Positions 7,899 to 15,662 of a stretch of DNA of 22,078 nucleotides are shown in pieces (positions within the stretch are counted from its first letter, which is position 1; each line of letters opens with the position of its first letter). The position numbers and the translations under genes were made by a program. This DNA comes from Bacilli bacterium (GTDB lineage Bacteria > Bacillota_I > Bacilli_A > RF39 > UBA660): contig JAQVZB010000011.1 of NCBI GenBank assembly GCA_029004695.1, forward strand, positions 1-22,078. Reading direction: 5' to 3'. The notes beneath the pieces were generated by a model. That model had not been told where the DNA came from. It worked only from the letters and a program-made list of their open reading frames with translations, and did no database searches.

Positions 7899-7927
7899 GC
7901 TATATCACGAACGTTGGTTCGTGTCAA
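7899..7927 (-). promoter_or_regulatory. Promoter of the SOS small membrane protein gene
   Basis: On the minus strand a perfect -35 TTGACA (7927-7922), exactly 17 bases of spacer, then -10 TATAGC (7904-7899, four of six consensus). The SOS box 7908-7921 occupies the spacer, so LexA would fully cover the promoter. The 5' leader would be about 20-25 bases. Confidence 0.65.
7906..7923. promoter_or_regulatory. SOS box (LexA operator) 1, perfect palindrome
   Basis: CGAAC-GTTG-GTTCG at 7908-7921 matches the Bacillus-type LexA/DinR operator CGAAC-N4-GTTCG in both half sites, and the dyad extends to 7-base arms (CACGAAC/GTTCGTG). It sits between the divergent genes, inside the promoter spacer of the small membrane protein gene and 24 bases upstream of the lexA -35 box. 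Confidence 0.92.
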
Positions 7928-7936
7928 TGCAAAAAG

Positions 7937-7950
7937 AAAACAAATGTTTG
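7937..7950. promoter_or_regulatory. SOS box 2, imperfect, overlapping the lexA -35
   Basis: AAAAC-AAAT-GTTTG agrees with the Bacillus consensus CGAAC-RNRY-GTTYG at 12 of 14 positions; only the first two bases differ. Its last three bases are the start of the lexA -35 hexamer, which fits autorepression. It is centred 29 bases from box 1, close to three helical turns. Confidence 0.6.
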
Positions 7951-7976
7951 ACATACTGTCAACAATATGTTAATAT
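7948..7976 (+). promoter_or_regulatory. lexA promoter
   Basis: Perfect -35 TTGACA (7948-7953), 17-base spacer, -10 TAATAT (7971-7976). The predicted start is about 14 bases ahead of the ATG, only just before the ribosome site AGGAAGTG (7984-7991). The -35 is also the left arm of a perfect dyad TTGACA-TAC-TGTCAA (7948-7962). Confidence 0.8.
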
Positions 7977-7996
7977 TTATATTAGGAAGTGAATAA

Positions 7997-8617
7997 ATGA
8001 AACCAAAAATAACTAAAAAACAAGAAGAAGTATTAACTTATATAAAAAAATATATTGTCAAATATGGCTACCCTCCTTCAGTAAGAGAAATATGTTCCGG
8101 GCTCGGATTAAGTAGCCCTGCTACAGTCCATACTCACTTAACTCAATTAGAAATAAAAGGTGCTATTAAAAAAACCGCTTCTAAATTTAGAACAATCGAA
8201 GTTATGGGTGAAAATGAATATGCTTCAAAAGATGAAGAAATCGTAAAGGTACCATTATTAGGTAAAGTAACTGCGGGAAATCCAATTGAAGCTATTGAAA
8301 ATCCTGATGAATTATTCTCATTACCAGCTAGTTTAATTCCTCGAAAAGAATCAATCTTTACTTTAAAAGTATCAGGTGATAGTATGATTAATGTTGGAAT
8401 CTATGATGGCGATATAGTAATTGTTCAAAAACAAAAAGAAGCTCACAATGGCGATATAGTAGTAGCAATGAATAAAGAAAATGAAGTAACATTAAAAACT
8501 TTTTATAAAGAAAAAGATCATATTAGATTACAACCTGAAAACGATTACTTAAAACCAATTATCCTAGATAATGTAATAATAATTGGTAAAGCAATTGGAT
8601 TATACAGAAAATTATAA
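7997..8617 (+). CDS. lexA: LexA repressor, SOS regulator
   Basis: A 206-residue LexA of the Bacillus (DinR) type. The N-terminal winged helix-turn-helix (residues 1-65, YPPSVREICSGLGLSSPATVHTHL) binds the SOS box. The C-terminal S24 autoprotease domain has the scissile Ala93-Gly94 (VTAGNP), catalytic Ser129 in GDSM and catalytic Lys167 in VTLKTF. Binding of RecA filaments to this domain triggers self-cleavage and de-repression. Two operator matches lie upstream, one overlapping its -35, so autoregulation is expected. It is the only plus-strand gene in the window and is head-to-head with the small membrane protein gene, as lexA is with yneA or sosA in other Bacilli. The 3' end shares a bidirectional terminator with rpe. 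Confidence 0.98.
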   Translation: MKPKITKKQEEVLTYIKKYIVKYGYPPSVREICSGLGLSSPATVHTHLTQLEIKGAIKKTASKFRTIEVMGENEYASKDEEIVKVPLLGKVTAGNPIEAIENPDELFSLPASLIPRKESIFTLKVSGDSMINVGIYDGDIVIVQKQKEAHNGDIVVAMNKENEVTLKTFYKEKDHIRLQPENDYLKPIILDNVIIIGKAIGLYRKL

Positions 8618-8639
8618 GACCAGATTTTACTCTGGTCTT
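8616..8639. terminator. Bidirectional intrinsic terminator between lexA and rpe
   Basis: Perfect 9-base stem AAGACCAGA/TCTGGTCTT with loop TTTTAC. It serves lexA on the plus strand (followed by AATTTATTT) and the rlmN-rpe operon on the minus strand (followed by ATAATTTT). The rpe stop codon lies in the loop and the last A of the lexA stop in the stem. Confidence 0.88.
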
Positions 8640-9262
8640 AATTTATTTATTTGGTCTTGATAATTATCATTCATACATACATAAGAACCTACTGATAATA
8701 TATCAACATTATTTAATAATTTAGCGGTCTCTTCATTAATACCACCATCAACTGATATTAAGTAATGATAATTATTTTGTTGTTTTATTTCTTTTAGAAG
8801 GGTTATTTTAGGTAATACCTCTTCAATAAACTTTTGTCCCCCTAATCCCGGTTCAACACTCATTACTAATACTTGTTCAATATATGGCAAGTATTTATTT
8901 ATTTCTTCAATTTTGGTATTAGGTTTAATACTTATTCCTACTTTAATATTATAACTATGGATATATTTGATTAACTCATTAATATCATCATTAACTTCTA
9001 AATGAAAAGTAATATATTCAGGGCAAATATTAACAAACTCATCAACATGTTTTTTTACATCTATAACCATTAAATGAATATCTAATGGCTTTTTATTATG
9101 GATAATAAATTCTTTAACTTCATCATAAGGAAATAATTTATTAGAAACAAACAATCCATCCATAACATCTAAATGCAAAAAGTCGGCATTAGTATTATTT
9201 AATTTATTTAATGTCTCAATAATATTAAAGTTAGATTTTGTTATTGTCACTGATATTTTCAT
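8627..9262 (-). CDS. rpe: Ribulose-phosphate 3-epimerase
   Basis: Interconverts D-ribulose 5-phosphate and D-xylulose 5-phosphate in the pentose phosphate pathway, in the cytoplasm. The 211 residues form a TIM barrel with the metal-binding set His30 and Asp32 (LHLDVMDG), His63 (IHLMV) and Asp172 (VDGGI); the MSVEPGLGGQKF segment is the mobile substrate loop. The N-terminal PSILSADF of most homologues is here VTITKSNF, with Thr in place of the usual Ser, which is unusual but not a loss of a metal ligand. The ATG is 2 bases after the rsgA stop and its ribosome site GAGGT lies in the last rsgA codons. The order prkC-rsgA-rpe is that of Bacillus; thiamine pyrophosphokinase, which often follows, is absent. 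Confidence 0.95.
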   Translation of the reverse strand: MKISVTITKSNFNIIETLNKLNNTNADFLHLDVMDGLFVSNKLFPYDEVKEFIIHNKKPLDIHLMVIDVKKHVDEFVNICPEYITFHLEVNDDINELIKYIHSYNIKVGISIKPNTKIEEINKYLPYIEQVLVMSVEPGLGGQKFIEEVLPKITLLKEIKQQNNYHYLISVDGGINEETAKLLNNVDILSVGSYVCMNDNYQDQINKLRPE

Positions 9263-9264
9263 AT

Positions 9265-10083
9265 TTACCTCATAAATTTTAAATAATTATAATATCTACT
9301 TTCCAATATTATACCTTTTTCAACTAATTCTTTTACTTTACAATTATTTTCCTTTATATGATTGCAATCTTTAAATTTACAACCTACTTTAAACTCCGGA
9401 TAAGTATTTTTGATTTCTTCTTTGGTAAGTTCATTAATATCTAAAGCACTAAATCCTGGAGTATCTGCGATAAAAGATGTTTTATATTTAAATAATTCAA
9501 CATGTCTTGTAGTGTGTACTCCCCTGCCTAAAGATTTACTAATTGGATTAGTATCTAAATTTAAATTTTGGTCAATTTTATTTAAGAAAGTACTTTTACC
9601 TGCGCCAGTTTGACCAGTTAAAACCACAATATTATTAGATATTTCTTTGATTATTTTGTTTGTCTCGGTATTAATAAAAGTTTTAATATCGATTTTAGTA
9701 TAATAATTAATAATTATTTGTAATTCATTTTTTTCTTGTAAGTTTAATAAATCAACTTTAGTAAAACATATAATCGGTTTTATTTTATTATGAATAATTA
9801 TACACAATAATTTGTCTAAAAGATTTAAATCCAAATTAGGTTCTTTAACACTAGTTACTATAATACATATATCAATATTAGCAATACTAGGTCGATTCAA
9901 ATAATTATTTCTCGGTAGAATATCTAAAATATATTTTTTTTCAGGATCTATAATTACATGATCTCCAACTAAAGGGGCTATTTTAGCATAATAAAATTTA
10001 CCTCTTGCTCGACATTCATATAAAACATCTTTAACATTTACCGTGTATAAATTACTTATTTGTTTTACTATTGTTCCTTTCAC
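9265..10083 (-). CDS. rsgA: Small ribosomal subunit biogenesis GTPase RsgA
   Basis: A circularly permuted GTPase that checks late 30S subunit assembly. An N-terminal OB domain (1-65) is followed by the permuted G motifs: G4 TKVD at 108-111, the P-loop GQTGAGKST at 157-165 and DTPG at 207-210. The C-terminal zinc site is Cys235, Cys240, His242, Cys248 (GCKFKDCNH...C). The 272 residues are slightly short against the usual 290-300. The start is GTG at 10083, with AAGGAG 5 bases ahead that overlaps the prkC stop codon; a nearby ATG is followed at once by a stop in another frame. It is coupled to prkC upstream and rpe downstream in one operon. Confidence 0.96.
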   Translation of the reverse strand: MKGTIVKQISNLYTVNVKDVLYECRARGKFYYAKIAPLVGDHVIIDPEKKYILDILPRNNYLNRPSIANIDICIIVTSVKEPNLDLNLLDKLLCIIIHNKIKPIICFTKVDLLNLQEKNELQIIINYYTKIDIKTFINTETNKIIKEISNNIVVLTGQTGAGKSTFLNKIDQNLNLDTNPISKSLGRGVHTTRHVELFKYKTSFIADTPGFSALDINELTKEEIKNTYPEFKVGCKFKDCNHIKENNCKVKELVEKGIILESRYYNYLKFMR

Positions 10084-10092
10084 ATAAACTCC

Positions 10093-11820
10093 TTAATCAA
10101 ATATTTCTGCTGGCAATTCTTCTTCAGCAATTACAATTTTAAGTGACATACCCGAAACGATAGTTGCGCCTTGTTTTGGTAATTGTTCTATGATTGAACC
10201 AACTTCGAATAAAGTAGTGGCTTTATATTCAACTTTTAAATTTAAATTATATTTTTCAGCAAAAGCTTGAATATCAGTTAATGAAAATTCACCACTTGTA
10301 AAATCTGGATATGTAGCTGACATATCAGGAATATATAAAGTAATAGTTGATCCTGGAGTAACTTTAGTACCAACTTCAGGTTCTTGTTTTATTATTTCTC
10401 CAGAATTATATTTAGAAACATCTTCAACTTCTATTTCTTCAATAACGACAAATAAATTATTAACTTTTTCTAGTACTGCTTTCACTTCATGATAATTTTC
10501 ACCAGTAAAATCTTCAACTTCATAAGTTCCTTCACCAATACTTTGATATAAAGTCACACTTGAACCTTCCTTAACAGTACGCCCAAATGCTGGATCAGTT
10601 TTAACGATTTTATCTTTTTCAATTGTATCGCTAGTAGTATCTTTAATAGTTGCATTTATTTTAAGTTTATTTTTTATTAATAAATTTTCAGCTTCTTTTA
10701 AGCTTAAACCTGATACATCAGGAACTACTACATTTCTTGATTCAGTTAATTTTGGTAATAATAAGACAATACATGTTGTAATTAATATTAAACCTGTAAA
10801 AATAGCTCCAAGAATTAATAAAGTTTTATTTTCTTTATATTTTAAATCTTTTTCTGTTATTTTTTTAGCTATAATTTCACCTTCATTTATTACTTTATTA
10901 TTTTTATTTTCTAGCTTTTCTTCTTTAAGTTTAGGATTTTTTATTAAATCTTCTTCATCTTGAAAATTATATACAAACGGAACTTCGTTTTCTCTTGATT
11001 CGCTTAAACAAGTTTTTAAATCTTCATGCATTTCTCTAGCATCAGCATATCTATTTTTGGGATTTTTAGCCACACTTTTAAAGATAATATTTTCAACTGC
11101 TTGAGGAAGATCAGGAACTAATTTTCTTATACTAGGTAAAGGTTCTTTTAAGTGTTTAAGTGCGATCTCAACAGCATTATCTCCTTTATAAGGAAGAGTA
11201 CCTGACAGTAGTTCATACATTAATATTCCAATTGAATAAACATCACTTTGAATTGTCGAACCTTTTCCTGATGCTTGTTCAGGAGGTAAATAATGAACCG
11301 AGCCCATCACTGAATTAGTTTGCGTTAATTGAGTACCATTTAGAGCCATAGCAATCCCAAAATCGGTTATTTTAACTAAACCATTTTCAAGAATCATAAT
11401 ATTTTGTGGTTTTATATCACGATGGATGATATAAGAATCATGAGCAGCAGCCATTCCATCGGTAATTTGTAACATTATATCAATTACTTCTCTAAGAGTT
11501 AAATTACCTCTTTTTTTAAGAAGTTGTTTTAAATGTTTACCCTCAATATACTCCATTACAATATAATAAAGACCATTATCTTCACCTACATCATACACTT
11601 CAACAATATTAGGATGAGATAAAGATGATGCCGATAAAGCCTCTCTTTGAAACCTACGGACAAATTTTTCATCCGTTGATAAATCTCCTCTTAAAACTTT
11701 AACCGCAACATTTCTTTCTAAAATTACATCATAAGCTAAATATACATTAGCCATTCCACCTTCGCCAATTGTTTTAACAATTTGATAACGATCATTAATT
11801 TTTTGCCCCTTTGTTATCAA
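10093..11820 (-). CDS. prkC: PASTA-domain serine/threonine protein kinase (PrkC/Stk)
   Basis: A 575-residue transmembrane kinase. Cytoplasmic kinase domain at about 12-275: GEGGMANVY P-loop, Lys41, catalytic HRDIKPQN (Asp135), DFG at 153-155 and the activation loop with Thr/Ser before GSVHYLPPEQ. A linker with many Lys/Glu leads to one membrane helix (about 333-353), then three extracellular PASTA repeats (from about 363, 432 and 503), which in this family bind muropeptides or lipid II. This argues for a cell with peptidoglycan. The start codon is TTG, overlapping the prpC TGA as TTGA, with GGCGGTGA ahead; homologues begin at this point. It pairs with the phosphatase encoded just upstream. 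Probable targets are cell division and wall proteins, not shown here. Confidence 0.97.
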   Translation of the reverse strand: MITKGQKINDRYQIVKTIGEGGMANVYLAYDVILERNVAVKVLRGDLSTDEKFVRRFQREALSASSLSHPNIVEVYDVGEDNGLYYIVMEYIEGKHLKQLLKKRGNLTLREVIDIMLQITDGMAAAHDSYIIHRDIKPQNIMILENGLVKITDFGIAMALNGTQLTQTNSVMGSVHYLPPEQASGKGSTIQSDVYSIGILMYELLSGTLPYKGDNAVEIALKHLKEPLPSIRKLVPDLPQAVENIIFKSVAKNPKNRYADAREMHEDLKTCLSESRENEVPFVYNFQDEEDLIKNPKLKEEKLENKNNKVINEGEIIAKKITEKDLKYKENKTLLILGAIFTGLILITTCIVLLLPKLTESRNVVVPDVSGLSLKEAENLLIKNKLKINATIKDTTSDTIEKDKIVKTDPAFGRTVKEGSSVTLYQSIGEGTYEVEDFTGENYHEVKAVLEKVNNLFVVIEEIEVEDVSKYNSGEIIKQEPEVGTKVTPGSTITLYIPDMSATYPDFTSGEFSLTDIQAFAEKYNLNLKVEYKATTLFEVGSIIEQLPKQGATIVSGMSLKIVIAEEELPAEIFD

Positions 11821-12563
11821 TTGGAGTCACCGCCTTTTTTAACCAAATATGCTATGGAAATGTTATCAGTTCCTCCTCTAGCATTACATTTCTTAATTAA
11901 TTTAATTAATTTTGCTTCAACGCTAACATTTTCTTCATTTAACACTTTTTCTACTTGATCTTTACTAAGCATATTTGTAAGTCCATCACTACATAATAAA
12001 ATAGCATTAACATTAATATCGACATCAAAAATATCTAACTCTTGTTTATCTGCTGATCCTAATGCTTTCATTAAAACATTCTTTTTAGGATGATGTTCAG
12101 CTTCTTCAGGTAATAATTCTCCTGAATCTACTAATAAATTTACTAATGTATGATCTTTAGTTATTTTGTGTAATTTTTCATCTTTTAAAACATATCCGCT
12201 TGAATCTCCGATATTACAAAACATTAAAAACTCATTTGTTAATAAAGCCATTACTACCGTAGTACCTAATCCAGTTGAGTCAACATTATCTTCGGCATAT
12301 TTAATTATATTTCGATTTATTTCATTAATATTTTCATTTAACCAGTTTACAGCATCTAATTTTGAACCAATTGTACTTAAAGCAGAGAACCGAGAACCAA
12401 TATGAGTAACAACCATGGAAGAAGCAACTTCACCTGCTCTATGACCACCCATACCATCAGCTACAATCATTAAATGTTCATCAGATTTATTTTTAACTAT
12501 TGTTACTGAATCTTCATTATGATCTCTTACTCTCCCAGGATCTGTTATATAAAATGATTTCAT
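11817..12563 (-). CDS. prpC: PP2C-family protein serine/threonine phosphatase
   Basis: A 248-residue metal-dependent phosphatase, the partner that reverses PrkC phosphorylation. PP2C motifs are seen in order: RDHNEDS near residue 13, VADGMGGHRAGEVAS (metal-binding Asp), GLGTT, NIGDSSGYV, LCSDGLTNML and GGTDNIS near the end (last metal Asp). No membrane segment, so it is cytosolic. Its ATG follows the rlmN stop with no spacer (TAA-ATG), with GAAGGTGAG as ribosome site inside the rlmN end, and its TGA overlaps the prkC start, so phosphatase and kinase are translationally coupled. The order rlmN-prpC-prkC-rsgA-rpe is conserved in Bacillota. Confidence 0.96.
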   Translation of the reverse strand: MKSFYITDPGRVRDHNEDSVTIVKNKSDEHLMIVADGMGGHRAGEVASSMVVTHIGSRFSALSTIGSKLDAVNWLNENINEINRNIIKYAEDNVDSTGLGTTVVMALLTNEFLMFCNIGDSSGYVLKDEKLHKITKDHTLVNLLVDSGELLPEEAEHHPKKNVLMKALGSADKQELDIFDVDINVNAILLCSDGLTNMLSKDQVEKVLNEENVSVEAKLIKLIKKCNARGGTDNISIAYLVKKGGDSN

Positions 12564-13583
12564 TTACTCACCTTCTTTAGCTCTTAATTGTCCACAAGCT
12601 GCATCTATTCCTGAACCAAACTCTTTTCTTATAGTTACATTAATATTATGCTTTTTTAAAATATCATAAAACACTAATATTCTATCTTTACTACTTTTTT
12701 TATATAAATTATGATTTGTTTCATTATAAGGAATTAAATTTATATAAACGTTCATACCTTTAACTAAATTAACAAGCTCGAAAGCATGTTTTTTCTCATC
12801 GTTTATATAATCTAGCATAACATATTCTATAGTAACTCGTCTATTAGTTTTTTTAATGTATTCTTTAATTGTGTTAATTAAATTATTAATATTGTAAACC
12901 TCATTTATTTTCATTATTTTACTTCTTAACTCATCATTTGGAGCATGAAGACTCACCGCTAAATTTACTTGCATATTTTCATTACTAAATTTTTTAATAC
13001 CAGGTATTATTCCTGAAGTAGATACAGTTATATGTCTAGCTCCAATTGAAAGTCCAAACGGATTATTTATTATTTTAATAAAGTTAATTACATTAGTATA
13101 ATTATCAAATGGCTCACCAATTCCCATTATTACAACGCTATCAATTCTTTTATTAATATCTTTTTCAATTAATAAAATTTGCTGCACCATTTCATAAACT
13201 TCTAAGTCTCTTACTTTTTTTAATCTACCACTTTCACAAAAAGAACAACCTATGTTACATCCCACTTGAGATGAAATACAAATACTAATACCATAATTAT
13301 GGATCATTAATACTGCTTCGATTAAATTACCATCACTAAGCTCAAATAAATACTTTGAAGTATCTTTACTTTTTTGAACATTTTTAATTTTGATAAAATT
13401 ATTACTAAAATTTTTTTTAAAAATACTAATTGAATCTTTACTTATATTAGACATTTCTGTAAAGTTATCAATTTTATGAATATAAAGCCACTCATAAATC
13501 TGCTTAGCTCGATACTTTTTTTCATTTATTTTTATTAAAAAATCTTCTAAATCATTATATGGATAACTAAAAATATTTTTCAT
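12564..13583 (-). CDS. rlmN: Dual-specificity 23S rRNA/tRNA adenine-C2 methyltransferase RlmN
   Basis: A radical-SAM enzyme that methylates C2 of A2503 in 23S rRNA and A37 in some tRNAs. The 4Fe-4S ligands are Cys109, Cys113 and Cys116 (CNIGCSFC), the SAM-binding GIGEP motif is near 155, and Cys330 near the C-terminus (DAACGQLRAKE) is the cysteine that forms the covalent intermediate. After the cluster the sequence is ESGRLKKVRDL rather than the more common ATGxxGFxRNL, which marks a divergent subgroup; Cfr (C8 methylation, antibiotic resistance) is less likely in this housekeeping operon, although the two cannot be separated by motif alone. Ribosome site GGTGAT ahead of the ATG. First gene of the rlmN-prpC-prkC-rsgA-rpe operon. 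Confidence 0.93.
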   Translation of the reverse strand: MKNIFSYPYNDLEDFLIKINEKKYRAKQIYEWLYIHKIDNFTEMSNISKDSISIFKKNFSNNFIKIKNVQKSKDTSKYLFELSDGNLIEAVLMIHNYGISICISSQVGCNIGCSFCESGRLKKVRDLEVYEMVQQILLIEKDINKRIDSVVIMGIGEPFDNYTNVINFIKIINNPFGLSIGARHITVSTSGIIPGIKKFSNENMQVNLAVSLHAPNDELRSKIMKINEVYNINNLINTIKEYIKKTNRRVTIEYVMLDYINDEKKHAFELVNLVKGMNVYINLIPYNETNHNLYKKSSKDRILVFYDILKKHNINVTIRKEFGSGIDAACGQLRAKEGE

Positions 13584-13597
13584 ATATCACCAAGATA

Positions 13598-13626
13598 AGT
13601 ATATCAAAAGTCAAAGTAAAACTCAA
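13598..13626 (-). promoter_or_regulatory. Promoter of the rlmN-prpC-prkC-rsgA-rpe operon
   Basis: On the minus strand -35 TTGAGT (13626-13621), 17-base spacer, -10 TATACT (13603-13598) with a TGA extension. The predicted start lies about 10 bases before the ATG at 13583. Confidence 0.7.
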
Positions 13627-13674
13627 TTATTCTTGTCAATAAATATTATCCTTAAATTAAGATAATTTATTGCA

Positions 13675-13699
13675 AAATAAAAAAGACTTTAATGTCTTA
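13675..13699 (-). terminator. Probable terminator after the PerM-like gene
   Basis: Short stem AAGAC/GTCTT with a 6-base loop and a T-rich tail (TTTTTATTTT) on the minus strand, directly after the TGA stop. The stem is only 5 pairs, so the call is moderate. Confidence 0.5.
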
Positions 13700-13703
13700 A
13701 TTA

Positions 13704-14924
13704 TCATTTTTTAGAATTTAATTTATTAATGTTTACATATTCTGATATTTCGAATAGCATTTTTTTCTTTTTTAATATTTTATCTATTTTTTTCTCAGTA
13801 TAAGCATAAATTATAGCAAATATTGGAACCCCTACTATCATTCCAACAAGACCAAAAGCTCCACCGAATATTATAATTGCAAATAATACCCAAAAACTCT
13901 TTATCCCAGTCTTTATACCCATTATTTTCGGTTCTAAATAATAACCTTCTATTTGTTGAATTGCTATTAAATATATTATTAATAACCAAAATTTACTTGG
14001 ATCTTGAAGTAATATTATTAAAGCACTAGGTATTCCACCAATAAATGGTCCAAAATAAGGAATTATATTTGTAATACCTACTAATAAAGCAATTATAATA
14101 GCATATGGGAAATTAAATATTGTTAAAAATATAAATGTTACCAAAGCTAAAATTAAACATATCATTAGTTTGCTCATTATAAAGCTACCAAATATTTTAT
14201 CTGTATATCTAGCACTATCAATAATACTATTAGCTTTTTTTACGCTAAATAAAGCATATAACACTTTTTTTAATTGAGCTTTAAAATTATCTTTATCAAG
14301 TAAAAAATATACTGATATAATAAACCCTAATATCGTATTATATAATACTTTTATTAAATCAAAAAGTCCATTAGAAAATAAGACAACCCATTCTTCAATT
14401 TTGGGTAAGAAATTATTATTAATGGCATTTACTAAAGATGTATTTATAGCATCATAGTTATTAAGGATAATTTTTTCTAAATCTTTATGATTATCTATTA
14501 ATCCTAATAAATGATTTTTTATTTGTTCTAAATAAATAGGTATATTAACTATTAGTATTTCTAGACTTTTTAATAATTCTGGAATGATAAAATCAAAAGA
14601 TAGTCCTAATATTATAATAACAATAATAAAAGTTAAAAAAATTGATGAGTATCTTGATATTATTATCTTTTTATCATCTTTAATTTTTATTTTTTTTATA
14701 CTTTTTAAAAATAATTTATTTTGAAAAAAATCAACTATTGGATTTAATAAATATGCAAACACAAATCCAATTATAAAGGGAATGAATAATTTGATTATCC
14801 AAGAAATACTATCTAGTATAAATTTTATTTTAAATATTAAAAAGAAAAATATTATACAGGCAGCAATAATTAAAAACACGGTTAGCCCAATATTAAAATA
14901 TTTATTTTCTTTTAATTTTTTCAT
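13704..14924 (-). CDS. AI-2E/PerM family multi-spanning membrane protein
   Basis: A 406-residue polytopic membrane protein with about eight hydrophobic helices: two close to the N-terminus (about 12-60), one near 95-115, then a soluble stretch (about 120-185), and a C-terminal block of helices from 185 to 370 with the conserved GITNIIPYFGPFIGGIPSA and the ending PKIMGIKTGI...VGMIVGVPI. This arrangement identifies the family once named for autoinducer-2 export, which now includes Na+/H+ antiporters and permeases of unknown substrate; the substrate cannot be assigned. The ATG lies inside the last codons of pgsA (23-base overlap) with GGGGAG ahead, so the two genes form an operon. The stop is TGA. 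Confidence 0.9.
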   Translation of the reverse strand: MKKLKENKYFNIGLTVFLIIAACIIFFFLIFKIKFILDSISWIIKLFIPFIIGFVFAYLLNPIVDFFQNKLFLKSIKKIKIKDDKKIIISRYSSIFLTFIIVIIILGLSFDFIIPELLKSLEILIVNIPIYLEQIKNHLLGLIDNHKDLEKIILNNYDAINTSLVNAINNNFLPKIEEWVVLFSNGLFDLIKVLYNTILGFIISVYFLLDKDNFKAQLKKVLYALFSVKKANSIIDSARYTDKIFGSFIMSKLMICLILALVTFIFLTIFNFPYAIIIALLVGITNIIPYFGPFIGGIPSALIILLQDPSKFWLLIIYLIAIQQIEGYYLEPKIMGIKTGIKSFWVLFAIIIFGGAFGLVGMIVGVPIFAIIYAYTEKKIDKILKKKKMLFEISEYVNINKLNSKK

Positions 14925-15645
14925 AATTAATCTCCCCTATTTTATTTATTAATGGTTCATTTCTAGTATTAATATAAAATTCGGTATCGAAAAGTGCAAA
15001 TAATAATTCTTTTTTCTTTTTAAATTTAATATTTTTTATTTCAAATCCTTTTTCTTTAGCTTTTATAGTATCTTTACGGATTTGGTTATTATAATCATAT
15101 GCTACTATTAAACCAGCTCCAGCTGTAATAGATGCCAAGATATTCATGATAGAATAATTATTATCATTAATATAATTTAATATAGTTGATAAAAGATTGT
15201 TATTTAAATTATTAATTAATTCTGGGCTACTTATTGTTAAAAATCCTAATACGATTGCGATACCTAAAATCCAAGTTTTTATTTTACCTATTGCACTGCT
15301 TTCCGTTATTGCTCCTCTTAATGCCCCTCTTGTATTAATTATCATAATAAGAGTTTCAATAATAATAGGCAATAACATAATATAATAGTATTTTGTTAAT
15401 ACCGCAAGGGCTGCTATTCCTAATAATTTATCAGCTATTGTATCTAATAAACTTCCAAAAAGAGTTGATGAATTCAATTTTCTAGCTAAAAAACCATCTA
15501 TTGCATCAGTTAATAATAGACATATTAAATAAATAATTAAACCCCACGTTGATAAGATAACACTAGCAACTGGAAGTAAAAATGTTCCAATTACTCTTAT
15601 CATGGTTATTGAATTAACGATAATTTTAGATAGCTTATTTTCCAT
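14902..15645 (-). CDS. pgsA: CDP-alcohol phosphatidyltransferase, probable phosphatidylglycerophosphate synthase
   Basis: An integral membrane enzyme that would transfer a phosphatidyl group from CDP-diacylglycerol to glycerol 3-phosphate, the committed step to phosphatidylglycerol. The full family motif D-x2-DG-x2-AR-x8-G-x3-D-x3-D is present at Asp47, Asp50, Gly51, Ala54, Arg55, Gly64, Asp68, Asp72. Helices before and after the motif fit the six-helix fold. With 247 residues it is about 50 longer than Bacillus PgsA: the extra part is a highly charged C-terminal tail (KKKKELLFALF...INYEKIKRK) in the cytosol. PgsA is the best guess; a cardiolipin- or other CDP-alcohol transferase is possible. 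Ribosome site AGAGG, own promoter. Confidence 0.85.
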   Translation of the reverse strand: MENKLSKIIVNSITMIRVIGTFLLPVASVILSTWGLIIYLICLLLTDAIDGFLARKLNSSTLFGSLLDTIADKLLGIAALAVLTKYYYIMLLPIIIETLIMIINTRGALRGAITESSAIGKIKTWILGIAIVLGFLTISSPELINNLNNNLLSTILNYINDNNYSIMNILASITAGAGLIVAYDYNNQIRKDTIKAKEKGFEIKNIKFKKKKELLFALFDTEFYINTRNEPLINKIGEINYEKIKRK

Positions 15646-15662
15646 ATAATACCTCTTATTTT

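Noticed and set aside
13640..13672. AT-rich imperfect dyad TTATCCTTAA/TTAAGATAA between perM-like gene and rlmN
   Set aside because: A bulged, AT-only repeat of this size is expected by chance in such DNA; no T-run and no promoter overlap.
13795..13989. Minus-strand 64-residue frame inside the PerM-like gene
   Set aside because: Out-of-frame shadow within a well-conserved membrane block; no start signal.
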